From Syntrophobacterales bacterium (GTDB lineage Bacteria > Desulfobacterota > Syntrophia > Syntrophales > UBA6807): 17,208 bases of DNA. The position numbers and the translations under genes are program-made. The stretch spans positions 1 to 17,208 of the forward strand of contig JAGGSD010000410.1 of the NCBI GenBank assembly GCA_021159265.1. The letters run 5' to 3'. Within the stretch, counting starts at the first letter, position 1. Each line of letters starts with the position of its first letter. This document shows positions 7,021 through 14,885 of the stretch, piece by piece. The notes under the pieces were generated by a model that was given only the letters and a program-made list of their open reading frames with translations, was not told the origin of the DNA and searched no databases.

Positions 7021-8036
7021 TGGAGATATTCTTTTATAAGGATTTCCGCTATCTGTATTGTGTTTAAAGCGGCGCCTTTTCTTATGTTATCGGATACGAT
7101 CCACATATTAATTCCATTCGGTATAGATTCATCCTCCCGTATCCTTCCCACAAAGGTATCATCCCTTCCCGCACCGTCAGAGGCAAGAGGATATTCACAA
7201 TTATCCGGGTTATCAATAACCGTTACTCCAGAAGCATCGGAAAGGATTTCCCTCACCTCATCCGCTGTAATCTTTCTCTCTGTTTCAATATTAACAGATT
7301 CAGAATGGCTGTAAAAAACAGGAACTCTCACTGTTGTGGCAGTCACAGCTATGGAAGGATCATTCATAATCTTTCTTGTTTCGTTCACCATCTTCATTTC
7401 TTCTTTTGTATAACCATTATCAAGGAAAACATCTATATGGGGAAGACAGTTAAAGGCAATTCTATGAGGGTAAACCGTTACTTCAGGTTCCTTGAGATTG
7501 AGGAGGGCCTTTGTCTGTTCAACAAGCTCTTCGATTGCCGCTTTTCCTGTTCCGGATACTGCCTGATAGGTAGAAACTACAATTCGTTTTATTCTTGCCA
7601 TATCATGAATCGGCTTTAACGCCACGACCATTTGTATGGTAGAACAATTAGGATTTGCTATAATTCCTTTCGTTTGATACATACCAATATCTTCAGGGTT
7701 AACCTCAGGAACAACTAAGGGAACATCGGGATCCATTCTGAATGCGCTGGTATTATCCACCACAACACAGCCTGCATCAGCCGCAATCGGCGCAAAACGC
7801 TCGCTGATGCTGCCGCCGGCGGAAAAGAGTCCGATCTCCACTCCTTCAAAAGAATTTTCATCTAAAACATTAACGGGATAAGCTTTCCCCTTAAAAGTTA
7901 ACTCTTTTCCCATGGATCTTTCTGAAGCAAGGAGTTTTAATTCCCCCACAGGGAAATTTCTTTCCTCAAGAATACGAATCATCTCATTTCCAACGGCGCC
8001 TGTCGCTCCAACAATTGCCACGCTGTATTTTCTCAT
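7017..8036 (-). CDS. asd: Aspartate-semialdehyde dehydrogenase
   Basis: Asd reduces aspartyl-4-phosphate to aspartate semialdehyde with NADPH, the branch point for lysine/diaminopimelate, threonine and methionine. The 339-residue product starts MRKYSVAIVGATGAVG, the nucleotide-binding loop. The catalytic cysteine is C131 in NPNCSTIQM, with Q158 in STYQAVSGTG, and R237 and H244 in RVPVFYSHSE as the substrate-side and catalytic residues. The sequence is of the monofunctional type found in many Gram-negatives and Gram-positives. The ATG has AGG six bases upstream (GTAGGTAACTAATG). It lies 27 bases after pssA and overlaps rsmD by four bases. Confidence 0.95.
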   Translation of the reverse strand: MRKYSVAIVGATGAVGNEMIRILEERNFPVGELKLLASERSMGKELTFKGKAYPVNVLDENSFEGVEIGLFSAGGSISERFAPIAADAGCVVVDNTSAFRMDPDVPLVVPEVNPEDIGMYQTKGIIANPNCSTIQMVVALKPIHDMARIKRIVVSTYQAVSGTGKAAIEELVEQTKALLNLKEPEVTVYPHRIAFNCLPHIDVFLDNGYTKEEMKMVNETRKIMNDPSIAVTATTVRVPVFYSHSESVNIETERKITADEVREILSDASGVTVIDNPDNCEYPLASDGAGRDDTFVGRIREDESIPNGINMWIVSDNIRKGAALNTIQIAEILIKEYLQ

Positions 8037-8063
8037 TAGTTACCTACCCTTACCATTTCATTA

Positions 8064-8837
8064 TTATGTTTTATGTTTTTCAATTGTTTCCAGTTTTTTC
8101 TCTTGATTTCTCTTTTTGATGATTTTAATAAGTGTCCAGACAGGACCGGAAAGGCTATAACCTACGGCGAAAGTAAATATCATCAGTTGCGGTTCCAGAA
8201 CTATAACAACTAGAATAAATATGATTAACACCAGGGTCATAAAAGGCTTTCTCGCGAAATAATTCATATCCTTGAAACTGTAATATTTAACATTACTCAC
8301 CATTAAAAGAGACAGGGCAACAACGCTTAAGAGAATGGAAACATTATTGAATTGCCCATTTCCCCCCAGGTAATAATAAAATGAAACCATGCCGGCCACA
8401 ACCACGGCGGCAGCCGGTATAGGAAGACCATTGAAAACCTTACTTTCAAGAATGCCGATTTGGATATTGAACCTTGCCAGTCTCAGAGCGCCACAGGCAA
8501 CAAATAGAAACGCTGCAAGCCATCCATACCTCCCGAAGTGAGAAAGCGCCCATGCATACGCAAGACTTGCCGGCGCCACACCAAATGCAACTAAATCGGA
8601 TAATGAATCATATTCACTGCCGAATTTGCTTGTTGTGTTTGTAAACCTGGCAATTCTTCCATCAAGACCATCCAGTACACAAGCTGCCAGAATAGAAACA
8701 GCCGCTCGCAAATAATCCCCATTCATTGCTGCAATAATCGAATAAAATCCGCAGAATAAACTTGCGGTGGTAAAAAGATTCGGAAGAATATAGATTCCTT
8801 TTTTCATTCCATCATGCCTGCTTTTGAATTTATTCAT
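8064..8837 (-). CDS. pssA: CDP-diacylglycerol--serine O-phosphatidyltransferase
   Basis: PssA joins CDP-diacylglycerol and serine to phosphatidylserine in the inner membrane. The CDP-alcohol phosphotransferase signature is complete: D56, D59-G60, A63-R64, G73, D77 and D81 in the 257-residue form. Several hydrophobic segments follow, up to the basic tail IIKKRNQEKK. The start is taken as the ATG at 8837, which forms TAATG with the psd stop and has AGGGTG nine bases before it. A GTG at 8849 would add four residues, and the ATG at 8807 (MKKGIYILPNLF) would give a shorter form. Its substrate is made by CdsA and its product is used by Psd, both in this run. Confidence 0.92.
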   Translation of the reverse strand: MNKFKSRHDGMKKGIYILPNLFTTASLFCGFYSIIAAMNGDYLRAAVSILAACVLDGLDGRIARFTNTTSKFGSEYDSLSDLVAFGVAPASLAYAWALSHFGRYGWLAAFLFVACGALRLARFNIQIGILESKVFNGLPIPAAAVVVAGMVSFYYYLGGNGQFNNVSILLSVVALSLLMVSNVKYYSFKDMNYFARKPFMTLVLIIFILVVIVLEPQLMIFTFAVGYSLSGPVWTLIKIIKKRNQEKKLETIEKHKT

Positions 8838-9481
8838 TATTTTAGACACCCTATTTCTGTTTCTCCAGCTTTGACCTTATCACCAATCTTTACCAAAATT
8901 TCGGTATCAACAGGCATGAAAACTTCAAGTCGTGAACCAAACCGTATAAGGCCAAACCTTTCCCCCTTTTCAATGCGCATCCCTTCTTTCACCCAACAGA
9001 CTATTCTCCTCGCAATTATCCCCGCTATCTGTATGGTAAGAATTTCTTTCCCGCCTTCAGTCTGAACTAAAACATAGTTCCTTTCATTAAACACAGAAGC
9101 CTTATCAAGGTTGGCAGAAAAGAACTTTCCCTCTTTGTAGCGGATTGTTTTTACCAGACCGGAACAAGGCGCCCTGTTCACATGAACATTGAACAGGTTC
9201 ATGAATATGCTGACCTTTTTCACGCTGTCTTTTAAGAAATCATTTTCAGCCACTTCTTCTATCTTTATGACCCTTCCGTCGGCAGGCGATACAATTGCTC
9301 TTTCATCTCCCGGAGCTGTTCTTTCAGGATTTCGGAAGAAATTAGTGACAAAAAGAGTGGCGACAAGAAAGCCCGCAGTTGACCAGACCAATCCGTAACA
9401 GGCAAAGATAACTGTTAGTACGAGAAGGGGTATAATAAAAATAAATCCCTCAAATACAACAGGGCTGTTTCTATTTTTCAT
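8837..9481 (-). CDS. psd: Phosphatidylserine decarboxylase, short form
   Basis: Psd removes CO2 from phosphatidylserine to make phosphatidylethanolamine. This is the short form, 214 residues from the ATG at 9481, which has AAAGGA about 11 bases upstream and overlaps the tsaB end by 11 bases. A longer frame from 9565 would run deep into tsaB and is not preferred. Two membrane segments lie at about 8-28 and 31-47. The conserved SPADGR at 65-70 supplies the catalytic Asp, FNVHVNR at 97-103 the His, and FGSR at 181-184 holds the G182-S183 self-cleavage site that yields the pyruvoyl group. It is next to pssA, the preceding step. Confidence 0.92.
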   Translation of the reverse strand: MKNRNSPVVFEGFIFIIPLLVLTVIFACYGLVWSTAGFLVATLFVTNFFRNPERTAPGDERAIVSPADGRVIKIEEVAENDFLKDSVKKVSIFMNLFNVHVNRAPCSGLVKTIRYKEGKFFSANLDKASVFNERNYVLVQTEGGKEILTIQIAGIIARRIVCWVKEGMRIEKGERFGLIRFGSRLEVFMPVDTEILVKIGDKVKAGETEIGCLK

Positions 9482-10169
9482 AAGAATGTTTTTCCTTTGC
9501 TTCCGCTTCTGATACACGAAGATACCGGGGTGTAAAAGTAAGTAAATCCAGAATATCACCATCACGAAACTTTTTCAATCCAATAAGCCCTGCCGAAGAT
9601 GCCCTGATATAATTAAGGTGAGAAAGAGCAAAGTGTGATTTGTCCGGCAATTTCTTTCTGATGATATCCGTATAACTCACCGCGCCATCACCCAGGAAAA
9701 TGACATCTTCATCCACACCTTCCAGAAATTCACCTGGATCTGTGACTTCTTCACTTACAATTTTTTTGGGGAAGTCGGTTTCCTCCGGCCTGTAAAGAGC
9801 CGTATAAACTTCCCCCTTTTTTGCATCGAGCATGGGACAAATCGCTATCAAAGAATTTGAAAGATTTGATGCAAGTGTCTCCAGGGTAGAAACGCCGACA
9901 ACCGGTCGTCCTGTTGCAAATGCTAATCCCTTAACCGTGCTTACCCCTATCCGAAGACCTGTAAATGAACCGGGACCAATTGTAACGGCAAAGAGATCTA
10001 TTTCGTCAAGTGTGGTATTCCCGCTTGAAAGCAAATTTACGATCTCCGGCAAAAGTGTTTCACCGTGGTTTCTCCCTATATTAATAAAACTCTCGACCAC
10101 TGTTGTTCTATTCCTTAACAGGGCAACACTCGCCGTTTTCGTCGAGGTATCACTTGCCAGGATCAACAT
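9471..10169 (-). CDS. tsaB: tRNA threonylcarbamoyladenosine biosynthesis protein TsaB
   Basis: TsaB is a partner of TsaD and TsaE in making the t6A modification at position 37 of ANN-decoding tRNAs. The 232-residue product has the ASKHA fold N-terminus, with LASDTSTKTASVALL at 4-18 and the conserved AVTIGPGSFTGLRIG at 61-75 followed by STVKGLAFA. The ATG overlaps the rseP stop as TAATG, so the two are likely co-translated. The C-terminal end overlaps psd by 11 bases. TsaB is usually a non-catalytic scaffold; the sequence gives no reason to think otherwise here. TsaD and TsaE are not in this window. Confidence 0.92.
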   Translation of the reverse strand: MLILASDTSTKTASVALLRNRTTVVESFINIGRNHGETLLPEIVNLLSSGNTTLDEIDLFAVTIGPGSFTGLRIGVSTVKGLAFATGRPVVGVSTLETLASNLSNSLIAICPMLDAKKGEVYTALYRPEETDFPKKIVSEEVTDPGEFLEGVDEDVIFLGDGAVSYTDIIRKKLPDKSHFALSHLNYIRASSAGLIGLKKFRDGDILDLLTFTPRYLRVSEAEAKEKHSYEK

Positions 10170-11236
10170 TATTGATTACCCAATATTTTTATTATATCGT
10201 TATAAAAAACAAATATCATCAGCAGGATCAGGAGGAAAAAACCTAATTGCTGAGATATTTCTCTCCATTTTACATTTATTTCCTTACCTGTAATGATTTC
10301 TATGAGATAAAAAAACAGGTGCCCCCCGTCAAGAACAGGGATGGGAAGAAGATTCAACACTCCGAGATTTATACTTAATACGGACATAAAAAATATAAAG
10401 GGAATAAGACCTTGCTTCGCATATTCCCCGGACATCTGGGCAATTAATATAGGTCCCCCTAAAGTTTTCGGTGAAACCACGCGTTGAATTATCTTAACTA
10501 TGGTCAAAAATGTAAGTTTTGTGAACCACCATGTCCGATCTGCCCCTTCAGCAAGCGCCAGAAATGGATTCAGTCTTTCTATAATTGTTTCAGATGAAAT
10601 TGCTATGCCTATCTTGTAAGATTGAATCTCCTCGCCAAAGATATTCTTTACCTTTACTGCTTCCGGTATTACATAGATATCATGAACTTTATTATTTCTA
10701 TCTATGGTAAACTTCATTTGCCTGCCATTGCTCTTGCTTATGATATCAACCAGCTCCGCCCACCTCGACACATCCTTTCCATCTATCCCGATTATACGGT
10801 CTCCTTTCTGTATTCCTGCACTGAGAGCCGCACTTTTTTCCAGAACACTCCCGACTTTAGAGGTCGAAACAGGAACACCAATGCTATAAATCAGGGAAAA
10901 TGCAATGATTGCGAAAAGAAAATTAAATAAAGGACCGGCCGCAACAATTCCCATTCTTTTTAATACAGATTGTTTTTGAAACGACCTCTCTTCATCCTCC
11001 GGAGAAAGCTCATCCTCTTCAGATTCTCCTAAGAGTTTTACGTAACCCCCCAGAGGAATTATAGAAACGACATATTCGGTTTCGCCAAATTTCCTGCCGA
11101 CGAGTTTGGGACCGAAACCGAGAGAAAACTTTAATACTCCTACACCTGACCACTTAGCAACAAGAAAATGACCCAGCTCATGGACAAAAATTAATACTCC
11201 CAATAAAATTATTACAGATACAATACTTAGACCCAT
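10169..11236 (-). CDS. rseP: Site-2 intramembrane zinc metalloprotease RseP
   Basis: RseP cleaves membrane-embedded substrates such as anti-sigma factors, releasing envelope-stress regulators. The 355-residue product has the zinc motif HELGH at 19-23 in the first membrane segment and LDGGH at 302-306 as the second zinc-ligand motif. A single PDZ-like domain lies around 124-190 (SAGIQKGDRIIGIDGKDV), against two in E. coli RseP. An additional conserved MGIVAAGPLFNFLFAI segment is at 95-110. The ATG at 11236 is chosen; a GTG directly before it (11239), overlapping the dxr TAG, would add one residue, and neither has a decisive ribosome binding site. Its own substrate is not shown by the neighbours. 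Confidence 0.93.
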   Translation of the reverse strand: MGLSIVSVIILLGVLIFVHELGHFLVAKWSGVGVLKFSLGFGPKLVGRKFGETEYVVSIIPLGGYVKLLGESEEDELSPEDEERSFQKQSVLKRMGIVAAGPLFNFLFAIIAFSLIYSIGVPVSTSKVGSVLEKSAALSAGIQKGDRIIGIDGKDVSRWAELVDIISKSNGRQMKFTIDRNNKVHDIYVIPEAVKVKNIFGEEIQSYKIGIAISSETIIERLNPFLALAEGADRTWWFTKLTFLTIVKIIQRVVSPKTLGGPILIAQMSGEYAKQGLIPFIFFMSVLSINLGVLNLLPIPVLDGGHLFFYLIEIITGKEINVKWREISQQLGFFLLILLMIFVFYNDIIKILGNQ

Positions 11237-11238
11237 CA

Positions 11239-12405
11239 CTAACTTACGCTTATCCTTTCAACTATCTCTGTTGCTTTAGATCTACCCCATCGGTCTGCAT
11301 CAAGAACATCGCCAATTGTCTGAGGCTCTGTTGGCTGATGTGAGTGAATCACCCCCTTGACAATTTCAGGCATATCTATAAAACTGATTTTCCCTTTAAT
11401 AAATGCTTCCACGGCCACTTCATTTGCCGCGTTTAAGACAGCTGGCGTAGTCCCCCCTTTTCGAATTGCAAGATAGGCAAGCCTCAAATTTGCAAATTTC
11501 TTAAAATCGGGGGAGAAAAATTCCAACTTACCAACATCACAAAGATCCAGATGGGGAATGACATCGGCAAGTCTTTCCGGATATGAAAGAGCGCAGGCTA
11601 TAGGGCCTTTCATATCGGGGACGCCAAGCTGTGCGATAACAGATCCGTCTTTGTACTCAACCATGGAGTGAACGATACTCTGTGGATGGATGAGAACTTC
11701 AACTTTATCTACATCTATATTAAAGAACCACTTAGCTTCAATAACCTCAAGCCCCTTATTCATCATAGAAGCGGAATCTATTGTTATTTTCTTGCCCATT
11801 TTCCAGTTCGGATGTTTGAGCGCATCGGCAAGCGTTACCTCTGTAAGTTTTGTCTCTGGTAAACGCAAGAAGGGACCTCCCGATGCTGTCAGTATAATTT
11901 TTCTGACATCTTTTTTATCATGGCCTTCAAGGCACTGAAAAATTGCGCTGTGTTCACTGTCAACAGGGAGGATTTTAACTCCCCTCGTCTTTGCCAGTTC
12001 CACGACCAGACTTCCTGCCATTACCATAGTTTCTTTATTAGCAAGAGCTATATCTTTACCGGCATTAATTGCTTCAACGGTAGGAACCAATCCTGCCGCG
12101 CCAACAATAGCGGAAAGAACCATGTCAACATCTTTTAAGGTGGCAATTTCCCTGTACCCATCATCTCCCCAAAGGACCTTTGTTTTTAATGGACGTCCGA
12201 GCATTTCGATCAGCCGTTCGGCATGGTTCTGATTAATAACAGAAACAACTTTTGGTCTGAACCGTTTAACTTGATTCTTTAAAAGCTTCAGGTTTTTACC
12301 GGCTGATAAAGCAAGAATCTTAAAACCGGAGGGATTTCCGACAATCACATCCAGGGCGCTGACCCCGATGGAACCTGTGGATCCGAGAATACAAATATTT
12401 TTCAT
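11239..12405 (-). CDS. dxr: 1-deoxy-D-xylulose 5-phosphate reductoisomerase
   Basis: Dxr converts 1-deoxyxylulose 5-phosphate to 2-C-methylerythritol 4-phosphate with NADPH, the committed step of the non-mevalonate isoprenoid pathway. The 388-residue protein shows the NADPH loop LGSTGSIGVSALDVI at 7-21, LANKETMVMAG at 121-131, the metal site D149 and E151 in PVDSEHSAIFQ, and E220 in MMNKGLEVIEA. The flexible-loop HPNWKMGKKITIDSASM region at 198-214 is intact. The ATG overlaps the cdsA stop as ATGA. It provides precursors for UppS two genes upstream. Confidence 0.96.
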   Translation of the reverse strand: MKNICILGSTGSIGVSALDVIVGNPSGFKILALSAGKNLKLLKNQVKRFRPKVVSVINQNHAERLIEMLGRPLKTKVLWGDDGYREIATLKDVDMVLSAIVGAAGLVPTVEAINAGKDIALANKETMVMAGSLVVELAKTRGVKILPVDSEHSAIFQCLEGHDKKDVRKIILTASGGPFLRLPETKLTEVTLADALKHPNWKMGKKITIDSASMMNKGLEVIEAKWFFNIDVDKVEVLIHPQSIVHSMVEYKDGSVIAQLGVPDMKGPIACALSYPERLADVIPHLDLCDVGKLEFFSPDFKKFANLRLAYLAIRKGGTTPAVLNAANEVAVEAFIKGKISFIDMPEIVKGVIHSHQPTEPQTIGDVLDADRWGRSKATEIVERISVS

Positions 12406-13211
12406 AGAATCACGAATAAATGATAATAATACACAAACGGTATAATAAAGATAAAAGAATCCAATCTATCCAGTACCCCCCCGTGTCCGGGCAATAAAAA
12501 ACCCGAATCTTTGATCATAAACGTCCTTTTTATTACGGACTCGCAAAGATCTCCCAGTTGGCCGAGAACGCCTCCCATAAAACCCAGTAACGCGGAATGA
12601 AGCAAAGGAAGTTCCCGGAAAAATATTAATTTAAATATGATACACCCCGCAATGCTTCCAACAATCAGGCCGAGCGTCCCTTCTACCGTTTTCCCGGCGC
12701 TGACCAATGGCATAAGCTTTCTTTTACCCAATGATTTACCCACGTAAAAAGCGGAAATATCACCCGAAAATGTGAGAATGATAACAAAAAATATCCACTG
12801 TATGCCATTTTCAAAATGCCGTGTTAGCACAAAATATGATAGCATAACAGGAATGTAGAACAATCCAAAAACAACCTTGGTAATTGACGATATATCGAAC
12901 AAATGATTCTTTAATCTGAAAAGGAAAAGCAAGAAAACAACAATGACGGCAAAGGTAACCGTTGCAAACATAAGTTGAATATCTCCAAAGTATGCGGCTA
13001 AAGGGATCAATATGCCTATTACAATTCCTTCACATTTCTCCCAGTGATCCCCCTTGTTAAAAACCATATTGTTATATTCAACAACACCTCCCAATATAAG
13101 CAGTGTAATAATAACAGCAAAAATGAATTCCGTGCTGAAATAAATAACGGCAAAGAGAACAGGCGCGACAGCAATCCCTGTTATCCATCTCTTTATATGA
13201 TTACTGTCCAT
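12402..13211 (-). CDS. cdsA: Phosphatidate cytidylyltransferase
   Basis: CdsA makes CDP-diacylglycerol from phosphatidic acid and CTP in the inner membrane, the shared precursor for the phospholipids. The 269-residue protein is largely hydrophobic with multiple membrane segments. The family signature is in the C-terminal half: SAGKTVEGTLGG-like sequence starting at 171, GDLCESVIKR at 220-229, and KDSGFLLPGHGGVLDRLDS at 234-252, including the conserved D248 and D251. The ATG has AAGGA seven bases upstream. It starts 46 bases after uppS and is coupled to dxr by ATGA. Its product feeds PssA later in the same run. Confidence 0.95.
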   Translation of the reverse strand: MDSNHIKRWITGIAVAPVLFAVIYFSTEFIFAVIITLLILGGVVEYNNMVFNKGDHWEKCEGIVIGILIPLAAYFGDIQLMFATVTFAVIVVFLLFLFRLKNHLFDISSITKVVFGLFYIPVMLSYFVLTRHFENGIQWIFFVIILTFSGDISAFYVGKSLGKRKLMPLVSAGKTVEGTLGLIVGSIAGCIIFKLIFFRELPLLHSALLGFMGGVLGQLGDLCESVIKRTFMIKDSGFLLPGHGGVLDRLDSFIFIIPFVYYYHLFVIL

Positions 13212-13257
13212 TACAGCATCCTTTTACCTTGCTTTTTGTTCCTTGATCCTTTTTCTT

Positions 13258-13989
13258 TCAGGTCAACTGATCACTCGTCAAGCCGAATCTCCTCTCCCTG
13301 TGTTGATAGTCGACAATAATGTCAACGAAGTTCTCCTCGGAAAAGTCTGGCCATAAAACATCAATAAAATATAATTCCGTATAAGCTGATTGCCATAAAA
13401 GGAAGTTACTTAACCTGTATTCCCCACTCGTTCTGATGAGCAGATCGGGATCAGGCATACCTGTCGTATAAAGATAATCTGCAAATATTTCCTTTGTTAT
13501 CTCTTTTTCTTCGATCCCGCCCTCTTTACTGTCCTGCAGTATCCGTCTCACGGCTTCTACAATCTCATCCCTTCCGCCGTAACTGAGCGCAAGGGTTAAA
13601 GTCATTCCATCGTTTACAGATGTTTTTTCAATTGCTTCATAAAGCGCTTTTTTCACCTTTTCATATAATGCATCAATGTCGCCTATTGTTGTTAACCTGA
13701 TATCATTAACGAGCATTTCCCGAAGCTCTGAAGTGAGAAATTCTTCAAGAAGAGACATTAATGCCTTTATCTCTCCTTCCGGCCTGCTCCAGTTTTCAAC
13801 AGAAAAAGCATAGAGTGTAAGGTATTCAATTCCAATTTCTCTACACTTTCTTATCACTTTTCTGACAGCCTCGGCGCCTTTTCTGTGCCCCGCTATTCTC
13901 CTTAAGCCATTTTTTGTGGCCCACCTTCCGTTGCCGTCCATAATGATGGCTATGTGCCGGGGGAGTTTATCTTTGTTAATTCTGTTCAT
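13258..13989 (-). CDS. uppS: Undecaprenyl diphosphate synthase (cis-prenyltransferase)
   Basis: UppS extends farnesyl diphosphate with isopentenyl units to undecaprenyl diphosphate, the lipid carrier for peptidoglycan and surface polysaccharides. The 243-residue product shows HIAIIMDGNGRWA at 12-24 with catalytic D18, GHRKGAE at 34-40, LYAFSVENWSRP at 59-70, and PDLLIRTSGEYRLSNFLLWQ at 181-200. The ATG at 13989 is the only sensible start; its only SD-like sequence, AGG, abuts the start, so initiation may be weak. It is the first gene after the terminator and element C, and so likely the head of its own transcription unit. No firm promoter could be read in the 92 bases before it. Confidence 0.95.
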   Translation of the reverse strand: MNRINKDKLPRHIAIIMDGNGRWATKNGLRRIAGHRKGAEAVRKVIRKCREIGIEYLTLYAFSVENWSRPEGEIKALMSLLEEFLTSELREMLVNDIRLTTIGDIDALYEKVKKALYEAIEKTSVNDGMTLTLALSYGGRDEIVEAVRRILQDSKEGGIEEKEITKEIFADYLYTTGMPDPDLLIRTSGEYRLSNFLLWQSAYTELYFIDVLWPDFSEENFVDIIVDYQHRERRFGLTSDQLT

Positions 13990-14081
13990 CCTGATTCACG
14001 ATTGATACTTACAAAAACTAAGGTTTTAATCAAGTTTCGTACCATAGGGCGCTTACATTTTCAAGGGATCTTTAGACAAAC

Positions 14082-14105
14082 AAAAAAGGGAACCAAAAGG
14101 CTCCC
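14082..14105 (-). terminator. Rho-independent terminator after frr
   Basis: On the - strand, GGGAGCC, a TTTT loop and GGTTCCC form a seven-pair stem with one G-U pair (14088-14105), directly followed by six Ts (14087-14082) and then a T-rich tail. It sits after frr and after element C in the direction of transcription, and about 92 bases before uppS. It would separate the rpsB-tsf-pyrH-frr transcript from the lipid-gene run, fully or in part. Confidence 0.8.
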
Positions 14106-14112
14106 CGGGTTA

Positions 14113-14292
14113 GGGTCTGTCATGAAATAAGTATCACATTTATGCATCTCATCTTCAGGCCATTTTTAGCCGATTCTCAATCGCAAAATCCTCAAAAGAG
14201 CCCCGCTATTCCTGCGGTTTTGCTCACTCGTATCGACTAAACCTGACCTAAATCTGAGCGCCTAACTGCAACACTTATTTCATGACAGACCC
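14113..14292. mobile_element. MITE-like element C between frr and the terminator
   Basis: This is a 180-base non-coding element with perfect 20-base terminal inverted repeats: GGGTCTGTCATGAAATAAGT at 14113-14132 and its exact complement at 14273-14292. TTA lies on both sides (14110-14112 and 14293-14295), consistent with a 3-base target duplication. The 140-base core has smaller inverted words, for example GGCC...TTTTTAGCC near 14158-14171, but no reading frame of note and no transposase. The parent transposon family was not recognised. It lies 33 bases past the frr stop and ends seven bases before the terminator stem. Confidence 0.75.
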
Positions 14293-14327
14293 TTAATAAA
14301 TTATTACTACAAAAGAGCGGCATGTTA

Positions 14328-14885
14328 TTATATTTCCATGATTTCCTGTTCTTTCACAGAAAGGACCTCATCCGCTTTCTTTATATAGTCATCGGTAATT
14401 TTCTGCACGTCACCCTGGTAGGTATGTAAATTATCCTCTGATATTTCACCATTTTTCTTCAGGTTCTTAAGCTGGCTGTTTGCATCCCTTCTTGAATTCC
14501 GAATATTTACCTTACACTCTTCGGCCATTTTCCTGACTATTTTTACCAATTCTTTTCTTCTCTCTTCCGTTAAAGGGGGAATAGAAATTCGTATTACCTT
14601 TCCATCATTTACAGGCACTAATGAAAGTTCCGATTTCTGTATGGCCTTTTCGATATTCACAATGGCATTGCTGTCCCAGGGAGAAATTACAATAAGCTGA
14701 CTTTCGGGAACTGAAATCGTCGCGACCTGGTTAAGTGGTGTCATCGCTCCATAATATTCGACCTTTGTGCCATTAAGAAGAGAGGCGGAAGCTCTGCCGG
14801 TCCTTACCTTATTGAACATTTTTTCGAGGAATCGAATATGCTTTCCCAATTTTTCTCTTAGTTCTTCAAAAATCAAATCCTTCAT
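14328..14885 (-). CDS. frr: Ribosome recycling factor
   Basis: Frr, with EF-G, splits post-termination ribosomes. The ATG at 14885 is chosen because it forms ATGA with the pyrH stop, has GGGAG seven bases upstream, and gives exactly the usual 185 residues; a longer frame from 14924 would run inside pyrH. The protein shows FNKVRTGRASASLL at 24-37, VPESQLIVISPWD at 59-71, the SIPPLTEERRKELVK stretch at 101-115, and the conserved R132-R133 in IRNSRRDAN. The charged C-terminal helix ends in KEQEIMEI. It closes the rpsB-tsf-pyrH-frr translation cluster. Confidence 0.96.
   Translation of the reverse strand: MKDLIFEELREKLGKHIRFLEKMFNKVRTGRASASLLNGTKVEYYGAMTPLNQVATISVPESQLIVISPWDSNAIVNIEKAIQKSELSLVPVNDGKVIRISIPPLTEERRKELVKIVRKMAEECKVNIRNSRRDANSQLKNLKKNGEISEDNLHTYQGDVQKITDDYIKKADEVLSVKEQEIMEI

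Noticed and set aside
9482..9565. Longer N-terminus for psd
   Set aside because: It would overlap tsaB by nearly 100 bases, whereas the ATG at 9481 has AAAGGA upstream and gives a family-typical 214 residues.
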